DNA from: VRUE01 sp035997045
Lineage (GTDB): Bacteria; Actinomycetota; Thermoleophilia; Solirubrobacterales; 70-9
Assembly (NCBI GenBank): GCA_035997045.1
Contig: DASYIY010000062.1
Span: 1-27,018 of the forward strand
Length of the DNA: 27,018 nucleotides
Direction of reading: 5' to 3'
In this document: one piece after another, positions 6,137 through 13,559 of the stretch
Layout: every line of letters begins with the position of its first letter
Position numbering within the stretch: position 1 is the first letter of the stretch
The notes under the pieces: model-generated
What the model saw: the letters and a program-made list of their open reading frames with translations, nothing else
What the model was told of the DNA's origin: nothing
Database searches by the model: none
Program-made: the position numbers and the translations under genes

Positions 6137-7276
6137 TCAACGGTGGGGCTTCGGTCCGATGAGAACGGTTCGTTCGGTGATGCTCCGGTAGTGGAGGCCG
6201 CCGTAGGCGAACCCCCGGGTCTGAACGTGGACCGCAGCCCTTTCCCATTCCCCGACGGCCACTGTGATCTCGGAATGGTGGCCGATGACCATGTGCCTGG
6301 TGGTCTTTCTGCCGGTCGGGACCCAACGGCAGGGGCCCTTGAACCCGTCCTCCGGCAGCGCGCAGGGGATGTGCTGGTGGCTGACCCTCACCTCGACCGG
6401 GCGACCGACCAGGATCTTCGTGCCCTCGATCTTGATCCTCGTCTTTCCCCGTCTGGCCGGGGAGCTCACAAGCGAGAGGGCCAGCGGCAGCGCGTCTGAT
6501 TGGAGTATCGGGGTCCCGGGGTCGTAAGGGTAGGTTCCCGCGCCTTCTGCCACCGCCTGCGCCCAGCTGTAGTAGACGAGAGGAGATCCGTCGCTCGTGG
6601 CGACGATCATCGCCGCACCCGATGGGCCGCCGTTCTTGGACCCGGCCGAGGCACCCATGAAGGTGGGCCAGGGGCTCGAGCTAGGAGAGGCCGACAAGGT
6701 GCCGAGTTCGTCGGTGATCGTCTGGCGGTGCCCCCAACACCCCCCGTCACCAGGCTTCTTGCAGTCGAGGTTGCCGGAGCCGTAGCCGTCATCGTAGGCA
6801 TAGACGTAGTAGGCCATCAGTGCGTTGCTATAGCCCGCCCAGTTGCTCTCGTATGCCCGCCATTCGTCAACGGCCGACGCAGGCAGGAACGGATCACCTT
6901 CCCTGGCGACGCCTTCCTCGGCCGAGGCAGTGAGGGCGCTGTTCAACCCCACGATCGGCAGCCGGGCCGGGTATTCCAGGCGGTCGAGGTTCGTCAGGAT
7001 CAGGGTCTGCTGGTCGGGCTGAAGCGAGACGAAGTTCGGGGGAAGGCGGTAGGGCTGCATCCCCAGAGCCGCTCGCGCCTTGTCCAGGTAGTAGATAACT
7101 CCGTTCTCACAGGTTGGCCCGAGGACGCTCGAGGCGCGTTCGCAGGCCGGCGGCAGCTCTCCCAACGGAATGTTTTCGGACGGGATGAGCGGGGGCGCAG
7201 CAGGCGCTGTCGGGGCATGCGCCGCCCAGACGAGCCCCGCGAGTGCCACGACGATCCACCGACGTCCCCTGCGCAT
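6137..7276 (-). CDS. Secreted CAP/SCP-like domain protein
   Basis: The product is 379 residues from the ATG at 7276. It has a signal peptide (MRRGRRWIVVALAGLVWAA, cut near APAAP). The central region has a fairly regular helical start (LDKARAALGMQPY, LTNLDRLEYPARLPIVGLN) and then SNWAGYSNALMAYYVYAYDDG and GCWGHRQTITDEL. This resembles the CAP/SCP-like extracellular domains of actinobacteria, which carry a similar WAG...CWGHR block. The last 100 residues form a basic beta-rich domain. Substrate and role are unknown. A TAGACT 7 nt upstream of the ATG suggests leaderless transcription. It converges with the NlpC/P60 gene (59 bp apart). Family assignment comes from motif memory, so it is moderate. 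Confidence 0.65.
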   Translation of the reverse strand: MRRGRRWIVVALAGLVWAAHAPTAPAAPPLIPSENIPLGELPPACERASSVLGPTCENGVIYYLDKARAALGMQPYRLPPNFVSLQPDQQTLILTNLDRLEYPARLPIVGLNSALTASAEEGVAREGDPFLPASAVDEWRAYESNWAGYSNALMAYYVYAYDDGYGSGNLDCKKPGDGGCWGHRQTITDELGTLSASPSSSPWPTFMGASAGSKNGGPSGAAMIVATSDGSPLVYYSWAQAVAEGAGTYPYDPGTPILQSDALPLALSLVSSPARRGKTRIKIEGTKILVGRPVEVRVSHQHIPCALPEDGFKGPCRWVPTGRKTTRHMVIGHHSEITVAVGEWERAAVHVQTRGFAYGGLHYRSITERTVLIGPKPHR

Positions 7277-7707
7277 CGGCCGCAGTCTAGGGTCGGGCGT
7301 CAGTATCGGTAGACCGGAAATGCGACTTTTCAGTACACGGGATGCTCTCCGACGCGTCTGAGGTGTTTGGCGCAGGGTCGCCGAACCAGGTCTTCGCCAG
7401 CGGGATCAGCTGCGGTGGACCGGCAGGTCCAGAAGAGTGCTCGCAGCGAAGCGGGCCCCCACCGAGCCCGAGGCTCAAGGTTCGGCGTCATCGCTGCTCG
7501 CGGAGCGCTCCCGCCGACCGCCGCCTTGGTAGATCAAGGGGAGCGAGATGGGGCGATTACCAGGGTGGATGCAGGCCGACACCGCCTATGTGAGTTCCAA
7601 GCAGCAGACCCGTCCACGTGTCGCAGCTCTTGGCCAGAAGGCGTTGCCATGAGAGGGTGTGGCGGCGTCTCGTTATCTCATCGTCCGCCCACCTCCAGGA
7701 GGAATCC
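7277..7707. other. Non-coding stretch between divergent secreted-protein genes
   Basis: These 431 bases hold the leaderless-type promoter of the CAP-like gene at the left and, at the right, a TTATCT (7673-7678) followed by an AGGAGG Shine-Dalgarno (7697-7702) for the next gene. Open frames in between give low-complexity Arg/Pro/Gly products without family features, and I do not regard them as genes. No RNA gene was recognised. Confidence 0.5.
7284..7289 (-). promoter_or_regulatory. Putative -10 element of the CAP-like gene
   Basis: On the minus strand TAGACT lies 7 nt before the ATG at 7276. The same hexamer occurs before valS and the zinc ribbon gene. Confidence 0.45.
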
Positions 7708-8475
7708 ATGAAGAAGGCTCTGCGCAGCAAGCTGACCTACGCCAACGTCATGTCGACGATCGCCGTCTTCTTCCTCGTCGCTGGCGGCACCGCACTCGCG
7801 GCCAGCGCGTTGAGCGGCAAGCAGAAGAAGCAGGTGGGGAAGATCGCGACGAAGGTCTTCAACGCCAGGGTCAGCGGAGCGACTGTCAGCCATGCCGGCA
7901 GCGCCGACACCGCCGCCAAAGCGAACGAAGCGACTAAAGCGAACACGGCTGCGAAAGCGACTGAAGCCACGAAAGCGGACTCCGCGACGAAAGCGGCCGA
8001 CGCCGAAAAGCTGGGCGGGCGAACTCCGGCGGAATACCAGCGCAAGCTCAAAGCAGGCTGCGCGCCGCCCACCTCGATCGCCGGGCTCAGCAACGAAGGC
8101 GACGTCACCTGCACGTCGCCGGTCCAGGCGATCAGGATGACCCCCGCAGCCGTAGAAGACATTGCTCAGAACCTCGGCAACCAACTGCAGTTCCAAACCG
8201 TCTGCCACGACGGGGGCAGCGTCTCCGTGCACTTCCAGAACCTGAGCTCCAATCCGGCGACCCTCAACTGGTTCTACGGCGACAACGCTGCGGCCCACGC
8301 GAGCGGTTCCAACGTCGCCGGCGGTGACGAACAGGAATTCAGCTTCCTTGGCAACCGGATCGAGGGCCAGTTCATCTACTCGACCCCCTCGAGCGTGATG
8401 ACGATCAACCTCCATGCCTTCGACGGCACGACGTTCTGCGAGGTGCGCGGCACGGTGGAGACCGCCAACGGCTAG
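7708..8475 (+). CDS. Surface/secreted protein with Ala-Lys repeat stalk
   Basis: The product is 255 residues from the ATG at 7708, which has a strong AGGAGG Shine-Dalgarno 5 nt upstream; the longer frame from 7618 was rejected. The N-terminus KKALRSKLTYANVMSTIAVFFLVAGGTALAAS is a signal or anchor segment common in Thermoleophilia surface proteins. Residues about 60-110 are a stalk of AxKA-type repeats (TAAKANEATKANTAAKATEATKADSATKAADAEKLGG) likely to form an extended helix or coiled coil. The C-terminal 140 residues form a Cys-containing beta-rich domain. No enzyme motif is seen. A role as an exported structural or adhesive protein is inferred. A strong hairpin follows directly, so it is probably a single-gene unit. 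Confidence 0.8.
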   Translation: MKKALRSKLTYANVMSTIAVFFLVAGGTALAASALSGKQKKQVGKIATKVFNARVSGATVSHAGSADTAAKANEATKANTAAKATEATKADSATKAADAEKLGGRTPAEYQRKLKAGCAPPTSIAGLSNEGDVTCTSPVQAIRMTPAAVEDIAQNLGNQLQFQTVCHDGGSVSVHFQNLSSNPATLNWFYGDNAAAHASGSNVAGGDEQEFSFLGNRIEGQFIYSTPSSVMTINLHAFDGTTFCEVRGTVETANG

Positions 8476-8484
8476 CTCGTTGTG

Positions 8485-8534
8485 AAACGCCCCTCGGCGC
8501 GGCGGCCCGAAGACCGCTGCCCCGAGGGGCGTTT
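8485..8534 (+). terminator. Hairpin terminator after the Ala-Lys repeat gene
   Basis: AAACGCCCCTCGG (8485-8497) is perfectly complementary to CCGAGGGGCGTTT (8522-8534), a 13-bp stem whose 24-nt loop can fold again through GCGG/CCGC. It starts 9 nt after the stop codon. It lacks a long T-run beyond the stem. Confidence 0.75.
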
Positions 8535-8935
8535 CGCCTGCCTCATGCGTGGTCTCGGCTGCCGCCGCACCACACCGGGTCTTGGTCGTGAACGGCCCCG
8601 GCTCCAACCTGTTCATTAGTTGGTCAATAGGCACATAGCCCTGCTGCCGGTTTCACGATGGCAGATGCGAGGGACGAGAACTTCCTGATCGCCCCGGGGA
8701 TTTGCAGGCGCCGAACCGCCGCACCGCGAGCCGACAGTTGCGCTTGTTTGACGAGTCGGTCAGTGGGCGAGCCGATGAGCTTTGGGGCCCTTAAGACCGC
8801 ACCGCCCGCGACTCCTGCCAAACGGCCCAGCCTTTTGACTTCGGGCTCATCCGCAGTACGACGCCGTCGCATAAAGCCGCTATTTGGGTACATTAACGGT
8901 ACGTTTTCCGCCGCCGAGGCGCCGTACCCTCCACC

Positions 8936-8953
8936 GTTCCCTTGGGAAAAGTC
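8936..8953. repeat. Left copy of a split repeat flanking the ATPase-nuclease module
   Basis: GTTCCCTT directly followed by GGGAAAAGTC; the TTCCC/GGGAA core is a small dyad. Both parts recur at 12953-12960 and 12973-12982. A module boundary is possible but unproven. Confidence 0.3.
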
Positions 8954-9092
8954 TCGATGTGGAGGTACTACGCAATTATGAAACCTAGCGACAGCGGCGG
9001 CGGAACCATCCCTTCGATCGCTCGGTCACCGACCCCGACTCGACCTTTCAGGACAGACGCAAGACCGTCCTGTCTCTCGCGATGACACTGAG

Positions 9093-9185
9093 ATGAGCAC
9101 GATCCAAGCAGACATCGTCGCGTGGTCGACGGGCCGTCCGGCATGGCAGCAGACGTCCTGCGCGAACTTGCAGGTGGAGCGATGA
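9093..9185 (+). pseudogene. Out-of-frame N-terminal segment of the SMC-like ATPase (or coupled leader ORF)
   Basis: The ATG at 9093 opens a 30-codon frame reading MSTIQADIVAWSTGRPAWQQ before diverging. The W-S-x-x-x-P-x-WQ pattern is what I expect at the N-terminus of this ATPase family, where it continues into a DxLRxL helix. That continuation (DVLRELAGG) is present, but in the next frame. Adding one G after 9152 would join both parts into one continuous protein. As it stands the frame ends at TGA 9183-9185, overlapping the ATG at 9182 (ATGA). It is either a one-base deletion (real or a sequencing error) or a short coupled leader. Confidence 0.6.
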
Positions 9186-11665
9186 TCGACGAGGCCCGGC
9201 TAGGCGCCCTGCTTGGTGAGATAACAGCGGCAAAGGAAAAGTCAGGACCCGCCCTCCAAGAGCAAGATCTACCGGCCGCCACCTCCCCAGCAGAGTCTGT
9301 TTCGCTGCGCGCGGTCACCGAAATCGAGAATGTCAATGTGCTTGTCGCCCATCAGGCCCTCAATTTCGCTACTAGCGGCCTGACCGTCGTCTACGGCGAC
9401 AATGCCAGCGGCAAGTCTGGATTTGCACGTCCGATCAAGGCCGCGGTATCTAGCCTCCACCACGAAAGGGTTCACGGCGATGTCTTTGCGGCCGAACCCG
9501 ACACATCACAGAAAGCCACGATTCAGTACACGCGCGGCTCTCAAAACCTCGAATGCAACTGGCCCGACTCGCTGGAGCCGGAGCTCGCTGCGATCAAGTT
9601 CTACGACGAGGCTTGCGGAGACACCTACCTCGAAACGGAGTCCGAGCTGAGCTATCGCCCCTCGGCACTCGTCATCCTCGATCAGCTGATTGAGGTCTGC
9701 GACGAGCTTCGAAGACGTGTAGAAGCGCATCTCCTCGAAAACGCTGGTGCCACCGTCGCTCTCCCAGCCGTGCCCGAGGGCTCCTCGGCTGCAAGCTTTC
9801 TAAGCGCCCTCAGCGGCCAAACCACCGACGCCCAGCTTGACGCCGCCGCGAAGCCCGCTGCAGGTGCCGAGCAGCGCCTCGCGAACCTGGTGGCGGAGGA
9901 GGTGCGCCTGCGGGCCACTGATCCGACTAAGGAGAGGGTGCGCCTGCAGACGCTGGCCAAGGAGCTTCGCGCGGTCGCCGCCCGCCTCGAAACCCTTCTC
10001 ACCAGCCTCGATGAGGAATCCCTTAAGGATGCTAAGGATGCCAAGCAATCATTGGAGGCTGCCCGTACGGCATCGCGACTGGCTTCGCAGGGGTCCTTCG
10101 AGGGCGAGCCCCTGGCGGGGGTGGGCAGCGACAGCTGGATGATTCTCTGGAGCGCCGCTCGCAGCTACTCGGAAACCCACGCCTATCCCGAGCGGCCCTT
10201 TCCAGTAACCGAGGACGCCAACTGCCCTCTTTGCCACCAGCCCCTGGGCCCCGAAGGCGCCGATCGCCTCTGTCGCTTCGACGCCTTCGTCAAGGACAAC
10301 ACTGCCAGGAAGGTGGATGCGGCGACGGCAACGCTGGAGGCAAGGATCGCCTCTCTGGAGGCGCTTGGGCTACCACCGGTAGGTCTCGCCGAGCAGTGCC
10401 TCCACCTCGCCGAGCACGACGACAAGTTGGCGGACACGGTGAAAACATGGCTGGAGTTCGCCGATCGCCGCCGGCTGGCAATCATCGAGATGCTCAAGGG
10501 TGCCGATCCCGAGACGATTGAGACCCTGGTGACCTCTCCGGGACCGGCACTTATCCCGTGGGCCGAGGGGCTCGAATCTGAAGCGGTGAAGCTCGATGCC
10601 GAGCAGTTCAAGTCGACCCTGGCAGAGGTCGTCGCAGAGAAGGAGGAGATCGAGGGGAGCAAAATCCTCGCCCAGCACCGCAAGGAGATGGAGGCCGAGC
10701 GCCAACGCCGCAAGCAGCGCGAATCGCTCGTTGAGGCGAAAAAACGCACCGACACCACCGCCGTCTCGCGAAAGATCGGTGACCTTGCCGAGAATTACGT
10801 CACGGCCGGGGTGCGCGACCGCTTCACGCGAGAGTCTGATCGCCTCGGCCTCGAACGGATCGAGCTGAAGAAGATGAGCACCCAGAAGGGGAAGATCCGG
10901 CACATCCCCGGCCTACTCGAAGCCACCGCCTCCGGGTCGGTCACCGATGTGCTGAGCGAGGGCGAGCAGACGGCGCTCGGGCTGGCCGGCTATTTCACCG
11001 AGGCCCACTTCGATGACAGTCGCTCGGCCTTGGTGCTCGACGACCCTGTCTGTTCGCTCGATCACATCCGCCGCAGCAAGGTTGCCAAGCGCCTCGTCGA
11101 TCTGGCGGGTGAACGCCAGGTCGTCGTCTTCACCCACGACCTCGAGTTCGTCGTTGCCCTCAGCGCCGCTGCCAAGGAGGTAAACGTTGCCTTCACGGAG
11201 CGCTCGATTGAGCGTCGCGGCGACAAGACTCCTGGCATCTGCGTTGACCAACATCCTTGGAAGGCCAAAGATGTCGGTCGCCGCATCGACGAGCTCCAAC
11301 AGCTGCTGGCCGAGATCAAGCGTGATCGAAAAGATTGGGACCAGGACACCTATGAGGAGAAGTGCGCCCAGTGGGCCGGGAAGTTCTCCGAGGCCTGGGA
11401 GCGCCTCCTGCACTTGGAGATCGCACTGCCGCTGATCGACCTCCCGGCCTCAGAAGTCCATCCAAAGATGCTGAAGGTCGTCTCACGGGTGACCGAGGAG
11501 GACAACAAGCAGTTCCAGGCCAGCTACAAGCGCTCCTCCGAATGGGCCCGTCGCCACGACAAGAGCCCCTCGCACAACTACGTCGCCCCCGAACCCAATG
11601 AACTTGAGGCCGAGCTTGAGTCGATCCGGGCGTTTCAAGCCCGCGTCAAGCAGTACAAGAGTTAA
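9182..11665 (+). CDS. SMC/RloC-like AAA ATPase with zinc-hook-type CxxC
   Basis: The product is 827 residues from the ATG at 9182; in-frame starts at 9122 and 9143 are possible. ABC/SMC-type ATPase: Walker A GDNASGKSG at about 72-80, signature LSEGEQTALGLAGY at about 591, Walker B ALVLDDP at about 616-622 with D-loop SLDH, and H-loop THD at about 652. Two coiled-coil arms flank CPLCHQPL (Cys348, Cys351), placed like the zinc hook of Rad50 or RloC. The C-terminus has a charged helical region with RSSEWARRHDKSPSH. Related proteins include anti-phage anticodon nucleases (RloC, PrrC) and other nuclease-partnered ATPases, so a nucleic-acid-sensing or defence role is inferred. The neighbour downstream is an Mrr-like nuclease. 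The N-terminal 25-30 residues of the family lie in another frame. AGGTGG 4 nt upstream of 9182 supports that start. Confidence 0.85.
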   Translation: MIDEARLGALLGEITAAKEKSGPALQEQDLPAATSPAESVSLRAVTEIENVNVLVAHQALNFATSGLTVVYGDNASGKSGFARPIKAAVSSLHHERVHGDVFAAEPDTSQKATIQYTRGSQNLECNWPDSLEPELAAIKFYDEACGDTYLETESELSYRPSALVILDQLIEVCDELRRRVEAHLLENAGATVALPAVPEGSSAASFLSALSGQTTDAQLDAAAKPAAGAEQRLANLVAEEVRLRATDPTKERVRLQTLAKELRAVAARLETLLTSLDEESLKDAKDAKQSLEAARTASRLASQGSFEGEPLAGVGSDSWMILWSAARSYSETHAYPERPFPVTEDANCPLCHQPLGPEGADRLCRFDAFVKDNTARKVDAATATLEARIASLEALGLPPVGLAEQCLHLAEHDDKLADTVKTWLEFADRRRLAIIEMLKGADPETIETLVTSPGPALIPWAEGLESEAVKLDAEQFKSTLAEVVAEKEEIEGSKILAQHRKEMEAERQRRKQRESLVEAKKRTDTTAVSRKIGDLAENYVTAGVRDRFTRESDRLGLERIELKKMSTQKGKIRHIPGLLEATASGSVTDVLSEGEQTALGLAGYFTEAHFDDSRSALVLDDPVCSLDHIRRSKVAKRLVDLAGERQVVVFTHDLEFVVALSAAAKEVNVAFTERSIERRGDKTPGICVDQHPWKAKDVGRRIDELQQLLAEIKRDRKDWDQDTYEEKCAQWAGKFSEAWERLLHLEIALPLIDLPASEVHPKMLKVVSRVTEEDNKQFQASYKRSSEWARRHDKSPSHNYVAPEPNELEAELESIRAFQARVKQYKS

Positions 11666-11698
11666 AAATTAATTGCCTTGAGGAAACGAGAACCAACG

Positions 11699-11815
11699 AT
11701 GGACGTGATCTTCGAAGCATCAAGGTGGATTGAGGGCAGGCAACTTCAACAACTAGGCTTCCTCGGGGAAATTGCTTGCTCTGATCGGGCGGCGACAAAC
11801 TCTGGTTCGAAATGA
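11699..11815 (+). CDS. Possible 38-residue ORF between ATPase and nuclease
   Basis: The ATG at 11699 opens a frame (MDVIFEASRWIEGRQLQQLG...) whose stop TGA overlaps the nuclease ATG as ATGA, a classic coupling arrangement. It follows an AT-rich patch (TTAAAAATTAATT, 11662-11674) that could be a promoter. A GAGG about 15 nt upstream is too far for a good ribosome site. No family is recognised. It may be a regulator or antitoxin-like partner, a leader, or chance. Confidence 0.3.
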   Translation: MDVIFEASRWIEGRQLQQLGFLGEIACSDRAATNSGSK

Positions 11816-12927
11816 ATGCGCCGCCGACATTCGCTCCCTTCATTGACAAGCTGGTCGATTGGCGGGATTTCGAGCATTTTGTTCGCGACCTCTATGCCAG
11901 CGATCCCGAGGTCAGGGTGGAGCACAACGTCACTGAGGTCGGTCGCTCCGGTGCGCGTCGTCAGATCGACGTAAAGATCACTCAGGGAGAGGGGAAGGGC
12001 GCGCAGGCCACCACCCTCGTCGAGTGCAAGCGCTGGAAGGAAAAAGTCAGCCGCGACCGAGTCGATGTTCTCTTCGCAAGCATCGATGATTTGGAGGCGT
12101 CTAAGGGTGTGCTCTTCACTACCAAGGGTTACGAGGCGGGGGCAGAGGCCTACGCGAAGAGCAAGGACATCGAACTCTTCATTGTCAGGGACATGACCGA
12201 TCGGGAGTGGGGACTACCGGGGCGCGCGGTCTGGCTCTATCTGCACCTCTACGCTGCGCGCATCGAGAATCTTCAGCCCGACGCGGAGCTCATGGCTGTC
12301 GTTCCCAATCCGCCAAAAACTCTCGGTCTGAACCTGAAGATCGGTCCTGGCTCGGACCGCGACCCGGTCCACATCCTTCAAGCGGCTGGTACTGGAGCCA
12401 AAGGGCCAAGCCTGCTGACCTTGCTCTACGAAGCGAGGGATCGAATCTTGCGCGGTCTGGCCGGCCAGATCCGCCTCCTCGATGATGGGGGTGAGGTCTC
12501 GCGGGCCTTTCGGGTCCCGGTAGAGATAGATCTCACCGATTACCCCTTCCGCGAAATACCGAATGTCTTCGGCTTTCTGCGTCTCGGTCGGCTCAGGTTT
12601 GAGCTCCTCGCAGTTGTCGGGCAGTCGCGGCTGGATTTCGATCGTGGCAAGGGACTTGACCTCGCCCTCGCGGTCGAGAATTACGTCACCCGCGAGCACG
12701 ACCGGGTCATCCGGCGGGGTGAGGCCACCGATCTGGAGGTCGTTGAAGTGGCAGAGCGCGAGGAGGGCGCTGAGGGTGAGGCGCTTGAGAATGGCACGGT
12801 CTTTCAGGTATTCACCGAGCCCTGGGTCGACGTGGGGGCCCTCGGTGCCAATCCGAAGGCGCTTGACGCCGTGCGCTTTGCCGCTTCCGATCTCGTGCCG
12901 CCGCAGAACCCTGACATGCCTCTCTGA
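11812..12927 (+). CDS. Mrr-like restriction endonuclease (PD-(D/E)xK)
   Basis: The product is 371 residues. The N-terminal 130 residues carry the Mrr-type nuclease core: helix DFEHFVRDLYAS, then EVGRSGARRQIDV (Asp53) and TLVECKRWKEKVSRD (Glu71, Lys73), giving the D...ExK active site. LEASKGVLFTTKGYEAGAEAYAKSKDIELF follows, as in proteins that cut modified or foreign DNA. Residues about 140-371 form an unrecognised, beta-rich domain (IDLTDYPFREIPNVFGFLRLGRLRFELLAVVG) that may sense target or partner. No methylase is nearby, which fits a modification-dependent or ATPase-guided nuclease. It lies 146 bp downstream of the SMC-like ATPase on the same strand, suggesting a joint module. Active-site assignment is from visible motifs; target and partnership are inferred. 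Confidence 0.85.
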   Translation: MNAPPTFAPFIDKLVDWRDFEHFVRDLYASDPEVRVEHNVTEVGRSGARRQIDVKITQGEGKGAQATTLVECKRWKEKVSRDRVDVLFASIDDLEASKGVLFTTKGYEAGAEAYAKSKDIELFIVRDMTDREWGLPGRAVWLYLHLYAARIENLQPDAELMAVVPNPPKTLGLNLKIGPGSDRDPVHILQAAGTGAKGPSLLTLLYEARDRILRGLAGQIRLLDDGGEVSRAFRVPVEIDLTDYPFREIPNVFGFLRLGRLRFELLAVVGQSRLDFDRGKGLDLALAVENYVTREHDRVIRRGEATDLEVVEVAEREEGAEGEALENGTVFQVFTEPWVDVGALGANPKALDAVRFAASDLVPPQNPDMPL

Positions 12928-12952
12928 CAACGCGTGTCTGTGCCGGATTGGA

Positions 12953-12982
12953 GTTCCCTTAAAACCGCGCCCGGGAAAAGTC
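12953..12982. repeat. Right copy of the split repeat flanking the ATPase-nuclease module
   Basis: GTTCCCTT (12953-12960) and GGGAAAAGTC (12973-12982) are separated here by 12 nt, versus directly joined at 8936-8953. Same orientation in both places. Confidence 0.3.
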
Positions 12983-13315
12983 GGTCGGTCCGATGACTAG
13001 CGAAAGCTGTATAAATCTGCGGCGGTCAAATTCAACTTACACGTGCGAAAAGCCGCAAATAGCAGGTAAAACTTGATCTCGACCAACGAATTCACCTACT
13101 GGCCCCACAAGCCTCTATCCGTCCGCCGACGAGCAGCTCAGCGCCTTCATGGGACATTCCTTGATGCTGGCCTGGTCGAGTGCACTTTGCTCTGAGCAAG
13201 ACCCTTTCGTTGTGGGCACGATGGAAGCCGAAGAGAGGCTGCCCCTATCCACGAGTGCAGCCGCAGCCGGAATCGGTCATCACCCGTGGGCAGCGGGACT
13301 TAAACCGGACTTCCT

Positions 13316-13337
13316 TACCCTCCCTACGCGGAGGGTA
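13316..13337. other. Perfect 8-bp hairpin in the gene-poor stretch
   Basis: TACCCTCC (13316-13323) pairs with GGAGGGTA (13330-13337) around a 6-nt loop. No T-run follows on either strand and its role is unknown. Confidence 0.35.
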
Positions 13338-13539
13338 TGGCGCACACCCGAACGCTCTCGCTTTGCGCGAAAAGGAGTACCAAGCGGGATCGCGATTCCT
13401 CAGTCGCGTGCGGCAAGGAACGAGTGAGTGGTCGGCGTGTCCGATCCCTAGCAGCGCAGTTAGTCAAAGCTCATCGACGTCGGCCGCTTCGAGAATTCGG
13501 CGCCGCGAACTGGTGGAGAAGGCTGAAGCCTGGGCCTCT

Positions 13540-13552
13540 GGCGGAAGCCGCC
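13540..13552 (-). terminator. Short hairpin downstream of the GNAT gene
   Basis: On the minus strand GGCGG-CTT-CCGCC lies 8 nt beyond the GNAT stop. The stem is short and without a T-run, so terminator function is only possible. Confidence 0.3.
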
Positions 13553-13559
13553 TGAAAAG

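Larger units (their letters stand above)
8476..9092. other. Intergenic region left of the ATPase-nuclease module
   Basis: After the terminator (to 8534) about 560 bases carry no convincing gene. Frames here give Arg/Pro-rich products with no family features. The stretch includes relatively AT-rich patches (about 8880-8905 and 8975-8990). It also holds GTTCCCTTGGGAAAAGTC (8936-8953), whose two halves recur beyond the nuclease gene near 12953-12982. No tRNA or integrase is seen. Confidence 0.5.
12928..13559. other. Gene-poor stretch between nuclease and GNAT genes
   Basis: These 632 bases contain the right copy of the split repeat (12953-12982), an AT-rich patch (about 13005-13085), a hairpin TACCCTCC/GGAGGGTA (13316-13337) and a GGCGG/CCGCC hairpin just past the GNAT stop. 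Open frames of up to 127 codons here (about 13149-13563) have basic, compositionally odd products with no recognisable domain. No RNA gene is recognised. It may be degraded accessory DNA. Confidence 0.45.

Noticed and set aside
6500..7312. 270-codon plus-strand frame over the CAP-like gene
   Set aside because: The minus-strand frame has a signal peptide, a CAP-like block and a promoter-like element; the plus-strand product is Arg/Gly-rich with no features.
8624..8981. Open frames in the region after the terminator
   Set aside because: No ribosome site, odd composition and no recognisable domain on either strand.
11800..11815. GGTTCGAA, resembling a tRNA T-loop
   Set aside because: No acceptor or anticodon stem can be formed around it; it overlaps the nuclease start.
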